Origin: Margaritifera margaritifera
Lineage: Eukaryota; Mollusca; Bivalvia; Unionida; Margaritiferidae
Reading direction: 5' to 3'
Assembly (NCBI GenBank): GCA_029931535.1
Contig: JAQPZY010001689.1
Coordinates: forward strand, 2,570,501 to 2,634,500
DNA length: 64,000 bases
The notes beneath the pieces are model-generated. The model had not been told where the DNA came from. It did no database searches and saw nothing but the letters and a program-made list of their open reading frames with translations. Shown piece after piece: positions 12,501-26,600 of this stretch (position 1 is the stretch's first letter; every line of letters begins with the position of its first letter). Made by a program: the position numbers and the translations under genes.

Positions 12501-15500
12501 GGGCCAGGAGTGTCATCTGCAAGGGGCACTTGCTGAGAACGAGTAAATTGGCCACTGCATTGATAAGGCCGAAGAGCTGAGGAAACACCCTCAATAAAAC
12601 AGAAGTCTTGGTGATCCAATCAATGCACTTGGGTGGAAGTCAAACAAGATTGAAATGAGTTTGGTACCCTGATGGATGAAATGCTGTGAAAGGACAAAAT
12701 CCAACTTGTAACTATTCACTAGAAAACCTAAACTGCAATGAGGGTGAAGAGGTGGTTCATGTCCTGAACCCAAACTGAACTTACCAAATGTTTCTACAGA
12801 ACCATGTCCAGGTACATTGTGCCATTGCTGTTGTGAAGGTCATCCTGAAGAGGGTAATTATGCAGTCCAATGTTTTGGTGAAGGCCCATGGAATGTGACT
12901 CAAACTGAATTGAAGGGCATGGAATTGATACACCATCCTGTGGTAACCAAAATGATACCATGCCATATAGCAGACATTGCATTGGTTTGAGGAAAAGCAT
13001 TTCATGCATGCCAGGCATGACTTGTGGGTGTCCTTGATGACTTTGAAACACTTAAACTTTATGCATTTTAATGTCATTTTTCACAGGTGACTACAGCCAA
13101 CATGTGCAACTTTCAGGTCAGAAAACAAGCCTACAAATTCACCCCAAAATACAAAAATAACCTTAACACACTCAAACTCTCTAAATCACAAAACTCTCTG
13201 GATGGATGGCTGTAATAATGTGACAATTTCCAATAGATTCAACAGGTATGTGTGTTTTGTTGTCAGTCTGGTAAACATCCAGTATAAGGGAGGCCACCAT
13301 TGGGTGCAGGGATACATAATCTGAAAGAGTTACTTCCCTTTGTCTATATGATATATATATATAGACAGAAAGATGCCGATACAGGAGGTAGTTGAGTTTA
13401 ATGTTAATCTGATTGGGTAATCTGATTGGGTAATCTGATTGGGTAATCTGATTGGGTAATCTGTATTCAACATATAAAAAAGTTAAAATAAATACAAAAC
13501 TTGGCATTGACATAACTGACCAACTCTCATGTATCCCTTAGCCTCATCCTGGATTGCATCTGTGAGCTGGTTGGTATTGGTAAAGTACTGCAGGCCGTAG
13601 ATATTTGGGGACCAGGATGCCATGTTCTGCTCACCACATCCATATGGCATCTTTAACAGGTCCTTCAGGTTAGATAGAGTTGGGCCCATTATGTCACCTG
13701 AAAAAGTTTATGTACAAGTTTGAATAGTGGGATAATGCACAGTTTGCTGGAGCACAAGGAAAAGGTTTGCACCTGAGGGGTCAAAATCTTTCCCAAGTGC
13801 CCCAGCAAACATCTGCATTTGGTAAATTGGGTGTGACCATTATTTTTCCATGATCATTAATATGCAATTACTTCATAGCCAGATATCTACGAAAAAAATT
13901 GGAGATTTTAAACATGGAGAAAAAAAATGTACTCATACAGCAAGTGAAATTCTTATGTTTGAGTACAGCTGATGTCATAAGATCATACAAGTAAAACCAA
14001 CTATAACTGGCCTGATTATGTAATAATAGCTATATACATCTGCAAGATATGCAACATTTAAAAACAAAAAATTAAATCTATGATTCATCATGTTCTTTCC
14101 ATGACCAGATGTTTTTGACATTAATTTGACCTTTTGCCTATTCTATATCCATACTGAACAGAAGTAAATTTGTCAATTTTAAATGTGACCTTCAAAGTGT
14201 CAATGATAAAAAAAAATTATTTCTAACATTCTAACCAAAAGTACCTGAACGAAAAGCACAAGTTCTGCAGATTGCTCTTTGGTATGCTCCCCCAAAGCAT
14301 GATCCACAAACCAAACAGCCAATGCAACAAAAATAAAGAACACTGCAACCTATTTTGTTTTCTCAGTCCTGAGATATCACGAATACATCCATACTCTATG
14401 ATTTCAAGCATTCAATATAAACCCTGATCTGCCAGCCAGCACATAATGTGATGGTAGATAACCATGATTTGCCAGTCAGCACATGTGATAGTAGTTAACC
14501 CTAATCTGCCAGTCAGCACATAATGTGATGGTAGATAACCATGATTTGCCAGTCAGCACATAATGTGATGGTAGATAACCATGATTTGCCAGTCAGCACA
14601 TAATGTGATGGTAGATAACCATGATTTGCCAGTCAGCACATAATGTGATGGTAGATAACCATGATTTGCCAGTCAGCACATAATTCAATGGTAGATAACC
14701 ATGATTTTCCAGTCAGCACATAATTCAATGGTAGATAACCCTGATCTGCCAGTCAGTATATACTGATATCATCCAACACACCTGATATATTCATATACTT
14801 CATGGAGGAAAGTGTGAATGAAGTTGATTAAAAAATTAAATAAACATATTTATTTGAATACTTGTAATTTTTTCCTTACAGTAATGTTATGATATCTGGA
14901 AACTGATGCTAATTATAAATTAAAATATATACCATATATAAGCCGATACCAACTGCAAACTGCACAGACCCAGATCTGCTGTTGCATAATGCGCCGGCAG
15001 ATCTGGGTCTATGCAGTTTGTGAGGACTAATCAGTAGAACAAACAACATAGACCCTGATCTGCCAGCACATTATGCAATGGCAGATCAGGGTCTATGTTG
15101 TTTGCATTTGGATCTGGATTATATGCGAGTATATACGGTAATAAACAGGTAATTAAGCGTGTTTTAATGGTTCTGGCATAGCCAACAAATAAGCTTATCT
15201 GCCACATGTCAAAACAATTCATCCACCCAAGATATCAGACTATACACATATAATATGCCTATAATTATTATTTTATTTTTTTTTTATGAACATGTAGTGT
15301 TTTCATAATCTGAAGAAGGAGGCATATAGCGTTGAGATATAAATAAAATGCATGACTGGCTGCTGTCTTTAGTTGATGTCCCAAAAAACAGGGTCTTCTC
15401 CCCACTGAGGTCTACTGCTTCACACATGGTCTTCTCACCCACTGAAGTCTATTGCTTCACACATGGTCTTCTCCCCACTGAGGTCTATTGCTTCACACGT

Positions 15501-17581
15501 GGTCTTCTCCCCACTGAGGTCTTCCCTACTGAACCCTACTGCTTCACACACACACATGGATTTCAAGTTTGATAATTTCACATAATTCCCACTATGTTTA
15601 GTTGATAAGAAAAACATCTTGCTGTGTGGCAACTAGTACAGTTCCTCTATCTGTATACATGTATATGTAATGCATATTTATAGATTATAATGTTTGTAAT
15701 GCTGGACATTGTGGGCAAGACAGGAGTACATCAGGATGAGCCTGCAAACTCCATGTATTTTGGGCTAGACCACAATATCCAACAATACAAACACTATAAT
15801 TTATTTATTATATAACACCATTGGTCAGATAATAAACTGTATTTAAATTGCTTTTCACAAAATTAAAGTGAATATGCATATGTTTGAAAAGAAATATTGT
15901 TCTAATTATTTTTATGACTGAATCACACATAAATACATAATATGTAATGTTACCATGTACTGTTGTATCATGAACATGCTGTGACATCATGTTACACAGC
16001 AACAAAATTTACTTCATAATCCCACATAATGCATTTGCATATGAAGTCATGAGCTGGGTATATAATAACAAAGATTACAGGACATTATTTAAATTTGATT
16101 GGTATTTTCTGAATCCAATACTGGCTAGTCCAAAAAAGACAACCACCAATGTCAACATGGAAACACTAAAGTCGAGGAATTTTCAGAGTATCTTGTAGAT
16201 AAGTAAGAAAGTCAAGCTGATCACCCTGAATAAAAAACAAAAGTTTCCATAACAATTTTATTTATTTGTAATTCCTCAAGAGGATACAAAATATACTTTC
16301 TAGCAAAAGTGGAAGATCTTGTAAAGTATATACACCCCCCCCAAAAAAATATTATTTTTGGTTTTTAATTTAATGGCAGTACAGTTAAATGCTGACTATC
16401 TGGACCCAGTGAGAGACGTGGATTTTGTCCAAGCAATTGGCTGTGTGGAAAACATGTATTTACACAGAACAGACTGTATGTCAAGGGGACATTATGTTGG
16501 TCTGTAAGATTAAAATGTCCAGAGAAGTGGTATGCATATAATTGAGACTTTACTGTAGTGCTGTACACATCATCATCAAAGTACCAATTAAACTTCTGTT
16601 CAAGAATATTTTCTTGATGATTAAAACATTTGTTGAACAGTAGATCAGCAAGGCTTACCTATGACACTGACCTTTGCCCTTTGAGAGTCAGGAACTAGTT
16701 TATCATCACTGGCAACAGGAAGATCGATGACCTGGCTTAACACGCAACCTGCATATTTAAAAAATAATTTCTTTGCAGATCAATGTTTCAAACAAATGGA
16801 CTTCATAACCAGAGAAATACTTTTTCATTTTTTAAATGCAAAGTATACTAATATATTTTCTGCTAGCACTGAAACACTTAAATTACATTGAATTAAATTA
16901 TCCAGATACTGCTATTAAAGTCCTTTATTTGATATTAAATGTTTGTTCTCCTTCTTATAATTTTATAACAACAGTTTACAGGCCACATGACCATGTTTCA
17001 TTTTCATGAACTTAATGGATCCCTACCTCCCACCTACCCTGCTCTCTGCCATATCACTACTTTGTATTTGAAACTCATTCAATCCTTATAACAAATGCAT
17101 ACATACGCCTTCATCATATATTCAATTCTTTTCAGATTAACCATAAATTTTGTTTATTTGTGTTCATACAAACTACCATATATACTCACTTATAAGTCAA
17201 GTCCAACTGCAAACAGCACTTACCCTGATTTGCCGTCACATAATGCACTAGCAGCTGAGGGTGTGTTTTGTTTGTTCGCCTGAGTTTGCATTTGGACTAC
17301 TTGTAAACGAGTATACATTGTATATGGTATGTTCTGCTGATTTTTCACTTGTAGATTACAAGATCTGACAAATTTAATACATTAACAACACCCTATAGAG
17401 CACAACAGATATCGTCAAATTGTGTTGATTCCAAAACAAACAACTAAAGAAGTGGAGTTTTACATCTGTTATGTGAATCATGGAATGCCCTTCATACCTA
17501 AAGAAATCACAGACAGTCAAAAAGAAAGAAAGATGGACACATAATGATACAGATAAAACAGGTCTGATAACAGTTTCAATC

Positions 17582-17612
<31 letters not shown>

Positions 17613-20600
17613 TGTATGTATGTATGTATGTATGTATGTATGTATGTATGTATGTATGTATGTATGTATGTATGTATGTATGTATGTATGTATGTATGTA
17701 TGTATGTACATGCATATGGTTTAATGACACATCAGCACAATCCTGGCTATATTGAGCTGAGTAAGTTTAGGCATCAAAAATAAGGAGTAAAATCCATAAA
17801 ATACAGAGTCAAATTTTTTTCTCTTTTAAAAAGTCCAAGACTTCAGCATGAACATCATGACAGGACACATCCCAGGTTAAAAAGTCCAAGACTTCAGCAT
17901 GAACATCATTACAGGACACATCGCAGGTTAAAAAAATTGCCTCCATTAGTTGATTCCTACGACATGCAGAAGGGTGCATCCCAGAGCCAGCAAAGGAATC
18001 ATATGAGACAGGAAACAATTATTCTTTACATCATGAATCAACATATTCTCAATTTCAGGAGGACAAAAAAAAATGTTATGTTTTCACAACTTTCAGTAAT
18101 AAAGTACCATAGGATGATAAATTATGTATTTTTCAGAGCCACAAAAAAGACATTGCTCTTAATGACCGATGAAAGAACATTCTGACCTAGGAAAGGCAAG
18201 TTTCCTAATATTAGCGATTCTCTCATTATAAATAAACAAACACTACATACATGTTTTATTATGTGTTGGCAGAAAGAACGAGTTTGACATGACAAACAAA
18301 TATGTCAAGGGCATAGGGCTAAGTTGTATTTAAACACCATATCAAACAAGTTCTTCCCAGACTCAAAACAAAACATGAACATGGTTTTGTATTTATTACA
18401 TGCACCATCTTTTACCCTTTTCAACTACATATTTAACTATACAATAAAAATATAATTCAAACTGGGATTTAGACAAATTTGATTTAAAGCATCTAAGAAC
18501 GTTAATGCATGGACGACATTAGTGAAAACACAGAAATAGCTCTAGTCTGGGTTTGTGATACAGAAATACTGACAGAACATGCGTGTATATAACACCAGAT
18601 CAACCATGTAATATTAAATGGCTATGTAATGAATGTCTAGATGAACTGGAAGTGTACCCACCTTCAGGACACAGGTAGAAACTCTTGGTGTATTCTTGTG
18701 GAATTCCTTCAGGCTGAAAAAATTGTATCAATTGTCATGATCAAAGGTCTGATAAAATTTTCTTCAATTGTAAAGTCTAACATAGAAACTTCATTTTACC
18801 CATTTACATGCATTTAGTCAGATCATATTTTTTAATGTAAAATTAACAACAATAAAAAAGATTCTATTAACACACTAACATGATCTGTATCCTCATAATC
18901 AGAGTTTCACATGAGATTCTTGCCTCCAATGAGAAACGATACTGTGAATTAACTCTTTGATTAAAAGGGTACTAATTCTGTGTATTTTGTGGTTGCTATA
19001 AAACAGGAATTCAAAGACCAAATAAAAAATAATTGATTCATGAAGAAATAAAGATCCCCTGCATGATCCATGAACTCGTGTATAAAGAAAAAAGTAAATT
19101 CTTCTTAAAAAATGTTACCCAATTATAATGCAATGTTGCTTCTAGGATTTTTCAAAAAAGTGCCAATCCTCCAATCCCTTTTCCAAAAGTGGGCCAATTC
19201 TAAGTTCAATGGGACAAATTTAACCCTCTTCCTTGACAAATATGGATCACTCAGAAGAACATATTTCATGTGATTGCAGCATCTTCAAAACAGGCAAGCA
19301 AAGGGTTACTGTATGATTTATTGTATCTAAGCAGTATTTTTTTACCTTGTATACCTGATCCATGATTTAAAAAATATTTACCAATTGCAAATGTGTTCCT
19401 TTTTTATGGTGTTCATGTAATGGTATGTCAAGCATGGGTGTAATAAAGTGTACAGGGTGAAAAGAGTTAAAAAGGAATAATAATTGAATTTTTTAAAATA
19501 ATTAAAACAAGAAATGGGGGAAACAAGAAAAACAAGAAGACAAACTCTTTGAAAGAACTTTATAAATGACTCAGATTGGTGTGGACTTCAGCAATACCAA
19601 TGCAGAATGAAACTGCAAAAGAAGCAAGATTTTTTCAGGCCAAAAATTACCTGCTTAAAATCCTTTTTCTTGGCTTCTGCTCATACAGCTGCCACATGAT
19701 CAGCTGAATCTATGTGCTTGTCTATTGTACTAGTCCTATAATTTGTGCATCCCACAGTAAAAGTGGTTGTTTTTCTGTGTTTCATACAGTTTACACAGCA
19801 TCCCCATCTCTGAATTTTCTAACCACAACAATATCCTGTGCCAGCTTGTTTGGAAGTTGTGCATGAATTTTTAGTTTGTTGCTGGCATTTGCTGTGTTGC
19901 TGTCAAATCATTTGATTCAGTTTAAACAAGCTTGAGATTCTCTTTCGCTGTCTCTTTGTTTAAAATAATCCAGCTACCCCTATACAATATAGTATAAATG
20001 TAAAATATCTCCCTATTTCATTTCCACCAAGGTAATGAGCTTCTGGCAAAAAATACATACCAACAGGATATGCATCTTTTAATGTCAGGCTTGAATAGAA
20101 TGTGAGAACAGAATTCTGTTCAAGATCATAGTCTCTACGGTCAAACTTGTCATGATGAAAAAACATACTATAATGAAATGTCTTTTACACTGTTCCAATC
20201 ATACCATGCATGTGACTGCAAGAAAAACATCTGCACTCTGTATATTCTACAGCCTATAGGAGTGTAATATGGGCATCATTTCGTTTGGGGAAAGGTTTAA
20301 ATAGTTTCAAGTTCTAAATGATCACACAATTTATGTCTGAAAGGCCCTGATGAGCTGATATTTTGGTAATAATTATTACTGGAAAGGGAGGGATGTTCTT
20401 GTTGAAAGACTTCACTACATGATATGAGAACAGAAATATATCTGCTTTTGTACACCATTTTGTCCAAACTTGTTCTCTTCTTTTCATTAAAAAGAAAGAA
20501 AAAGATCCTGCATCCAAAGTACACAATTTGTGCCAGCTTCAATCAAACTGCAGGACTTTTGGCACATTGGTTCATTCAATTTGGGCCAGTTTGTTACAAA

Positions 20601-23600
20601 CCACTGTATTCCTTCAAAACCGCGCCCTTGAAGCAACACTTTAATACATTAGGAGGACATTCACTACGTCACTAATCCAGTCCTCCAAGCTAAAACAGAT
20701 GTTCTCCACCTCTTCTGGCTTGTTTTAGCAACAGAAGTGTTAAAAAGTTGTCTACTTGCCAAGGTGGAAGTCAGACAAAAGTGATCTCCCCTTGGATGAA
20801 GGGACTGGTACCAAATCCCATCAATATTTCAGTTTCTTTTCCACTCATGCTGGGAAGCACACTCCTTCTCAAAGCTTTGCAAATACCAGATTCACTTGTG
20901 TCTTTTCATCAGCTGAGCAAATCTTAAGAGATGTCTCACACCAGGGAAGTAACTCTAGCTATTCACCCTATCTTCATTATCAATCAATATTTTACACATC
21001 ATTTGTCTAACTTTGTCATATGATAAGCATGTTGGCACCAATGTAATTGCCTGCCCTAGGGTCATAGTATTTTCAGTTCAACTCAGTACTAAACCTTGTT
21101 TATGAATTCTGTCAAGTAATTGTTCTGTTATTAGATGTTGTAGGGTCATGCATGTAATTTCCATAGGCTGGTTTCATTATTATTAGCATCCACTTCACAG
21201 CAAGTTCAACACATGCTTCACTGATTTCATCTGTATTTACCATTGTTTTGCTCTCTATATTTACTGTGTTGGATTAAGTGCATGAGGTACAAACGGTTCA
21301 AGGTGAATGAAAACAACCATTCTTCCTGTAAAAATTGTATGGGGTGCAGTTCAGGCAATACATGCAATGTGTGCTCATGTTGGTTTGAGGGTGTATGGGT
21401 GACCATCTCTGCTGAACAACTGACTTGGGCAAATGAGCTAAGTGAACAATCGTGAATGCCTAGGTATTGCAATTGATGCCACCTCAGTGAACAACTTCCT
21501 CTTAGCTGAATCCCTGAAGGTGGAAAACTTGCACAGTCATAAGAAGATTCCACAATCCAGGCCAGTCTTCTCACAGAGTGCCAGCCACACATCCAGGCCA
21601 TCACAGTCTTCTCACACAGTGCCAGCCACACATCCAGGCCATCACAGTCTTCTCACACAGTGCCAGCCACACATCCAGGCCATCACAGTCTTCTCACACA
21701 GTGCCAGCCACACATCCAGGCCATCACAGTCTTCTCACACAGTGCCAGTCACACATCCAGGCCCTCACAGTCTTCTCACACAGTGCCAGCCACACATCAA
21801 TGGCTATCACAGTCTTCTCACACAGTGCCAGCCACACATCCAGGCCATCACAGTCTTCTCACACGGAGCCAGCCACACATCCAGGCCATCACAGTCTTCT
21901 TACACGGAGCCAGCTACACATCCAGGCCATCAGTCTTCTCACACAGTGCCAGCCACACCATCACCCTTGTTGCTGCGGCAAGATCGGATATTCATGGCTT
22001 TACCTTTAGGGTCATCACCAACCTGGAATGGTGGCCCATCTGGAACAGTGGTGGATACCAGCAACACATGCAAGGCCCCAGTACTGGCGATGGTTATTGA
22101 GATGGCCAGTACTGGATTTTGGCACCAGAAGCCAATTGGCTACACACCATACCAGCTCTGACACAGCCTCAACTTATTCCTTGAATTTATGGGACTGGGT
22201 ATGGTGATCTATTTTCCCAGTATACCCAGTCCCAGCTACAAGTCATAGTGCACAACATCTGGGTATGCCTGTCCAATCCCTAGCTCTGACTTGGATGCCT
22301 CAAGTTGGTAAACTGTCTCGTGTTACCCAGTACCTGACTCCTGCAAGTATTGTGGACTGTCACCAGATACGTCTATCATTGGTCCCAGCACTGTCATCAC
22401 CCAGTACCCAGTAGATGGAACTACAATGACTCCCCATTCCTGGATGCTCATTACCAGTCTCAGACCCACAATGATATACACTGTGAATGCCTGGAGACAA
22501 CCATATCCCAACATGGCCAGACTGCTAGCCTTGTGCACCATCCCAAACAACCAGTGAGGCGGAATCTCTATCACCCCATTATTCTGTTTGAAGATTCATG
22601 CTCACAAGCATTATCTTTCTTTCTTCATCTGATGATGTCCAGAAAAGACACAGCCTTCTACACATCAAACAAAGCGGGTTTCTGGTTTTAGCCACCAAAA
22701 AAATGTCTTGCTAAACCTACTTCAGTATTGGCTACTTATTTAGTTTTTGCACCTGTCTATCTATTATTATAATAAGACTAGCTGGATTAAAACAACTACC
22801 CCAGTCTGTTCGAGTCACTTATATACTACACTGTTTTGCAAAGCAGCTTCACGCATCAACGAATCCCATTAAATTTCAACTCGGCTTTCAAAAGACACAC
22901 CTGCTGGTTTTTCACACTGATGTCTTAACCGTTTACCTCATCGAATCTGTTACTGTGTAGGCAGTTTATATACATGTGCCCAAGCCACACAGTGCAGTGT
23001 TCTATAAATAGAACACCTGTTACCTATATGACCTGATGCCCACAGGCCTGCCTATTAAATTTAAAGCAGTGTTAAGTATATGTTAAGTTCAACATAAATT
23101 TTAACCATTTTACCTTTCTTGTACATATTTGTTATGTATAGATAGGTTTAAGAGTAAAATCTGATCTTTATAGTTGTATAATTATTTTTCATAGAAGAAT
23201 TTTTTAAATGCTTTAAAATCTTGAAAGAACTCAGTGAAGCAGTGTGACCAACCATTGCTGACCTTTCTCGACCTCAAAATCTACCGGTTTGTTGTCTATG
23301 TCTACATTGCTAATTCATTTGAATTTGATAAATTATCAAAAATCAGTGTTACCTACATCAACATCAGAGTCTATATATGACTTATTGAATCCTTCATAGT
23401 TGTAATTCTAATTATCCAAACTTGAGAAAGTGCTGAATGAAATCCGCAGCCTCCATTTTGGTGAGTGGAGAATATGACCCAGTTACTTTAAATTGTAGAT
23501 TATGACTATATCTTAAATAGCAACCACATGATTTGACATAATGGTCATTTTACCTGAATGCCTGTAGTATCTAATAGGTTTTTTTTCCTGAAAGTCGCAC

Positions 23601-26600
23601 TAAGAAAGCCAGCTTCAAATGGCTGATGTTTACTGTAGGCGTCCAAACATGCTTCCATGTGGATGGTGCAGATTGGTTTGGTTTGATGGGTTTAACACCA
23701 TTTTTCAGCACATGATAGGCTATACATGGCAGCCAGTATAACTGGTGGAGGAAGAACCCGGAAAAATCCCGGGAAGAACAACCAACCCATGGGAAGCTAC
23801 TGGGAAGCTTTCTTACAGACCCACGTGGACAGAGGTGAGATGGCAGTGATCGGTAAAGGCGAGCGCCTTAGACCACTCGGCTACCCGGGGCCCCCGGATG
23901 GTGCAGAAGCATCCAAACATGCTTGTATGCGAATTGGGTAGAGGTGTCCACTAGCTCTTCCACGAGAATGGGGTAGAGGCATCCCAAAGTGTTTACATGA
24001 GGTAAAGTGTTAACTGTGAACAGAGACACTGTGGACCTGGGAATGTCTAATCCTTCTTCTGTGCAATATTGATCAGAAGTCCTTCGTTGACACCCAACAA
24101 CTGGTTCAGAATGTTATAGGGATAAGATCCATGGTCAACTTTGTTTCATTGGCTATTCTTTTGTACCCTGAACACAGCCTAGACTCTTCTGTCATGAACT
24201 CCACAGGCAATACCTGAGAGTCAGTCTCTCATAGAGAAAGGCATCTCTTTTCGAAGGTTGTAAATTAACAGATGCTGCTGTGGCATTGGCAAATGTGTTT
24301 TGAACTACTCTATTAGGCCTAACAGAGAAGTTCATCACATACTTGCCACTGCCACAGCAGCATCTGTTAACTTACAACCTTCGGCAAGAGATGCCTTTCT
24401 CTCCACATCCATCTTCCTGAAAGAATCACAAAGTCATTCTCAGATTGCAGTTGCTGATGTCCAACCTTTCTTTCCTGGCCAGATGGAAGTGGTCTGGAAA
24501 CATACCACCAAAGAGGCATACCTTGCACAGGCCAAAAAACCAAAAGCCCAGCTCTCACTTCCACTGGGAGATCAGGGAAAGTGGAAGAATATCGGGAATG
24601 TCAGATGGGGAAACTGTACTCCAACCCGTTTCCATCAATGAGAACTTGCTTTCCTGGGACTACAGATGACAGAACACATGTAGCCAGGGATCACTTTTGA
24701 CTACATATCTCTCCCTGACAGCCTCCATCTCACAGGAAATGACGCCAGACTCGTACTATACTTCTCAGACATCCCAGTGGGGGGAAGACTCAAACACTTT
24801 GCAATGGAAAGGGAGAGACTCCACCCTGACAACCTGTGGATCTTGCAAACAGCATCAGAGGGCATCCAGATCAAGTTCTGTGCCCCTCCCCCATTGTCAA
24901 GGGCTACCTTTATTACAGTCATTCCAAAAGACCCATTAAAAGCTGATGTTCTGCAGCAAGAAATAAACAATCTTCACAAAATGTTTACTCCAGACTGTTC
25001 TCAGTTCCAAAGGAAATGGTAAGCTTCATCTAGTCTTAGATCTAAGTTCTCTCAACCAATTCATTCAGGCACCATGGTTCAAAATGGAAATGCTGAGACT
25101 GGTTCAGGAGGAAGATTTCACAGTCATCCTTGACTTACAAGTTGTGTACCTCCACATTCCATTCACAAGTTTTCCCATAAATACTAGAGGTTCATGTTCA
25201 GGGACACAGTGTACCAATTCAGGGCACTCCCTTTGGTCTGAATACCAGTTCCCGGGTCTATATGTGAATTATGGACAGAGTCATGTCACACTTCTGAGCC
25301 ACCTCCGCATTCTTGACTTCCAACTGCCTGGACAACATTCTATGAAAGACCAGATGAGTTATCATTTATATCAAGGCATGAAATTGATTGTTTCACTTTT
25401 GTTTCACTTTGGATTCCTTGTCAACAAAGACAAATCTGATCTCATCTGATCCCAAGATTTTCCTTCAAATTTGAACCAAGTCAGTCTTCCTCAAGAAAGT
25501 GCATTAAAAATCATCTTGATAATGTCTTACACATTCTCACAGAGTCAGATTTCAGTACAGAAATGTTTTTGTCTCTTGGGTCTCCTCATCCAGAACCAAT
25601 GCAGACTTTTCTCCCAGTGGCAGCCAAAACGTTGTCCACAGGAGCAAGCAATTACAGCTTCAGGATACATGAGGTCCCACCTCAGCAAATACCAGAACCT
25701 CACTTGGTTTATCATAGGCATCTTATTGCAGGATCAACTGCTAGAAATTACAATCTGCATAGATGCCAGCATGGCAGACTGAAGTGCCCACCTCCTGCCA
25801 TCACTTTCATGAAGTCAAAAGAGTTTGGCCCCTTCATTGTTATACATCAACCTCCTGAAGATGAAGGCAATAGTTTATGCCTTTCAATCATGGTAGTAGA
25901 CTTTTTTAGAAAGGGCATTCTCATTCTATCTGACAACTCGACTGTCATTAACATCAGAAGGCCTGGAAAACAAAATCCCCAGACCTCTGCCTTCTGGTTG
26001 CAATTTTCTCAATTGGTGTCATCACTGACAAATCCATACCCAAGTCTGTCACATACATGGCAGGTTCACTGCCCTAGCATACTCAATGTCCCAGGTCATT
26101 CAACAGCTTTTTAATGATGCAGGTCACTCTAATTCCATTGGATTTGTGGAAATTAAAATTCTTCAGACTGCATCCATGCATAAACCATGCACTAACCTTG
26201 GCCTGTATCTCACACAACTTGAAGCTGTTTCACATACATCAGGAGACCAAAGACAGGGCCAATGCTAGGGTAAGGATATGTAACTCCCTCCTTCTCTCAT
26301 CTATTCTCCTAATGTATTACAAAATCAGATAATGTATTTAAAGAAGAAACCAATTTTTGGAGTGAAATATGTTTATTCGATAATATTTACCCAATTATAT
26401 TGGCACACCCTTCCAAGTCATCCCTGCAGTTACATCTCTGGAAGAGTGTACACATCTCCAATATTAACTGACAAACGTATGGGATTTAGCACTAATCCCT
26501 CAACCCAAGGGGAGATCACTCTTGTCTGATGTCCACCTTGGCAAGCAGATGACTTCATAGCACTTCTGTTGCTAAAACAAGCCAAAAGATGTGATGAACA

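Larger units (their letters stand above)
7949..13520 (-). other. Intron of the A2M-like gene, with a DIRS relic
   Basis: A 5.6-kb intron with two minisatellites, a tRNA-like fragment, a DIRS relic and a 13-bp array. Bases 7960-8560 and 8710-9080 show no recognisable feature. Confidence 0.8.
13698..18661 (-). other. Introns around exon 16659-16748
   Basis: These two introns (2.96 and 1.91 kb) hold two hairpin MITEs, a Tigger-like MITE, 40-bp and 36-bp arrays and a long TATG run. Bases 13700-14400, 15560-16360, 16750-17170 and 17940-18660 show no recognisable feature. Confidence 0.75.

Noticed and set aside
17480..17783. Met-Tyr-Val-Cys and Thr-Tyr-Ile-His open frames
   Set aside because: They come entirely from the (ATGT)n microsatellite.
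21442..22161. 239-codon open frame as a host gene
   Set aside because: It consists largely of a 41-bp array open in all frames and lies between DIRS terminal repeats.
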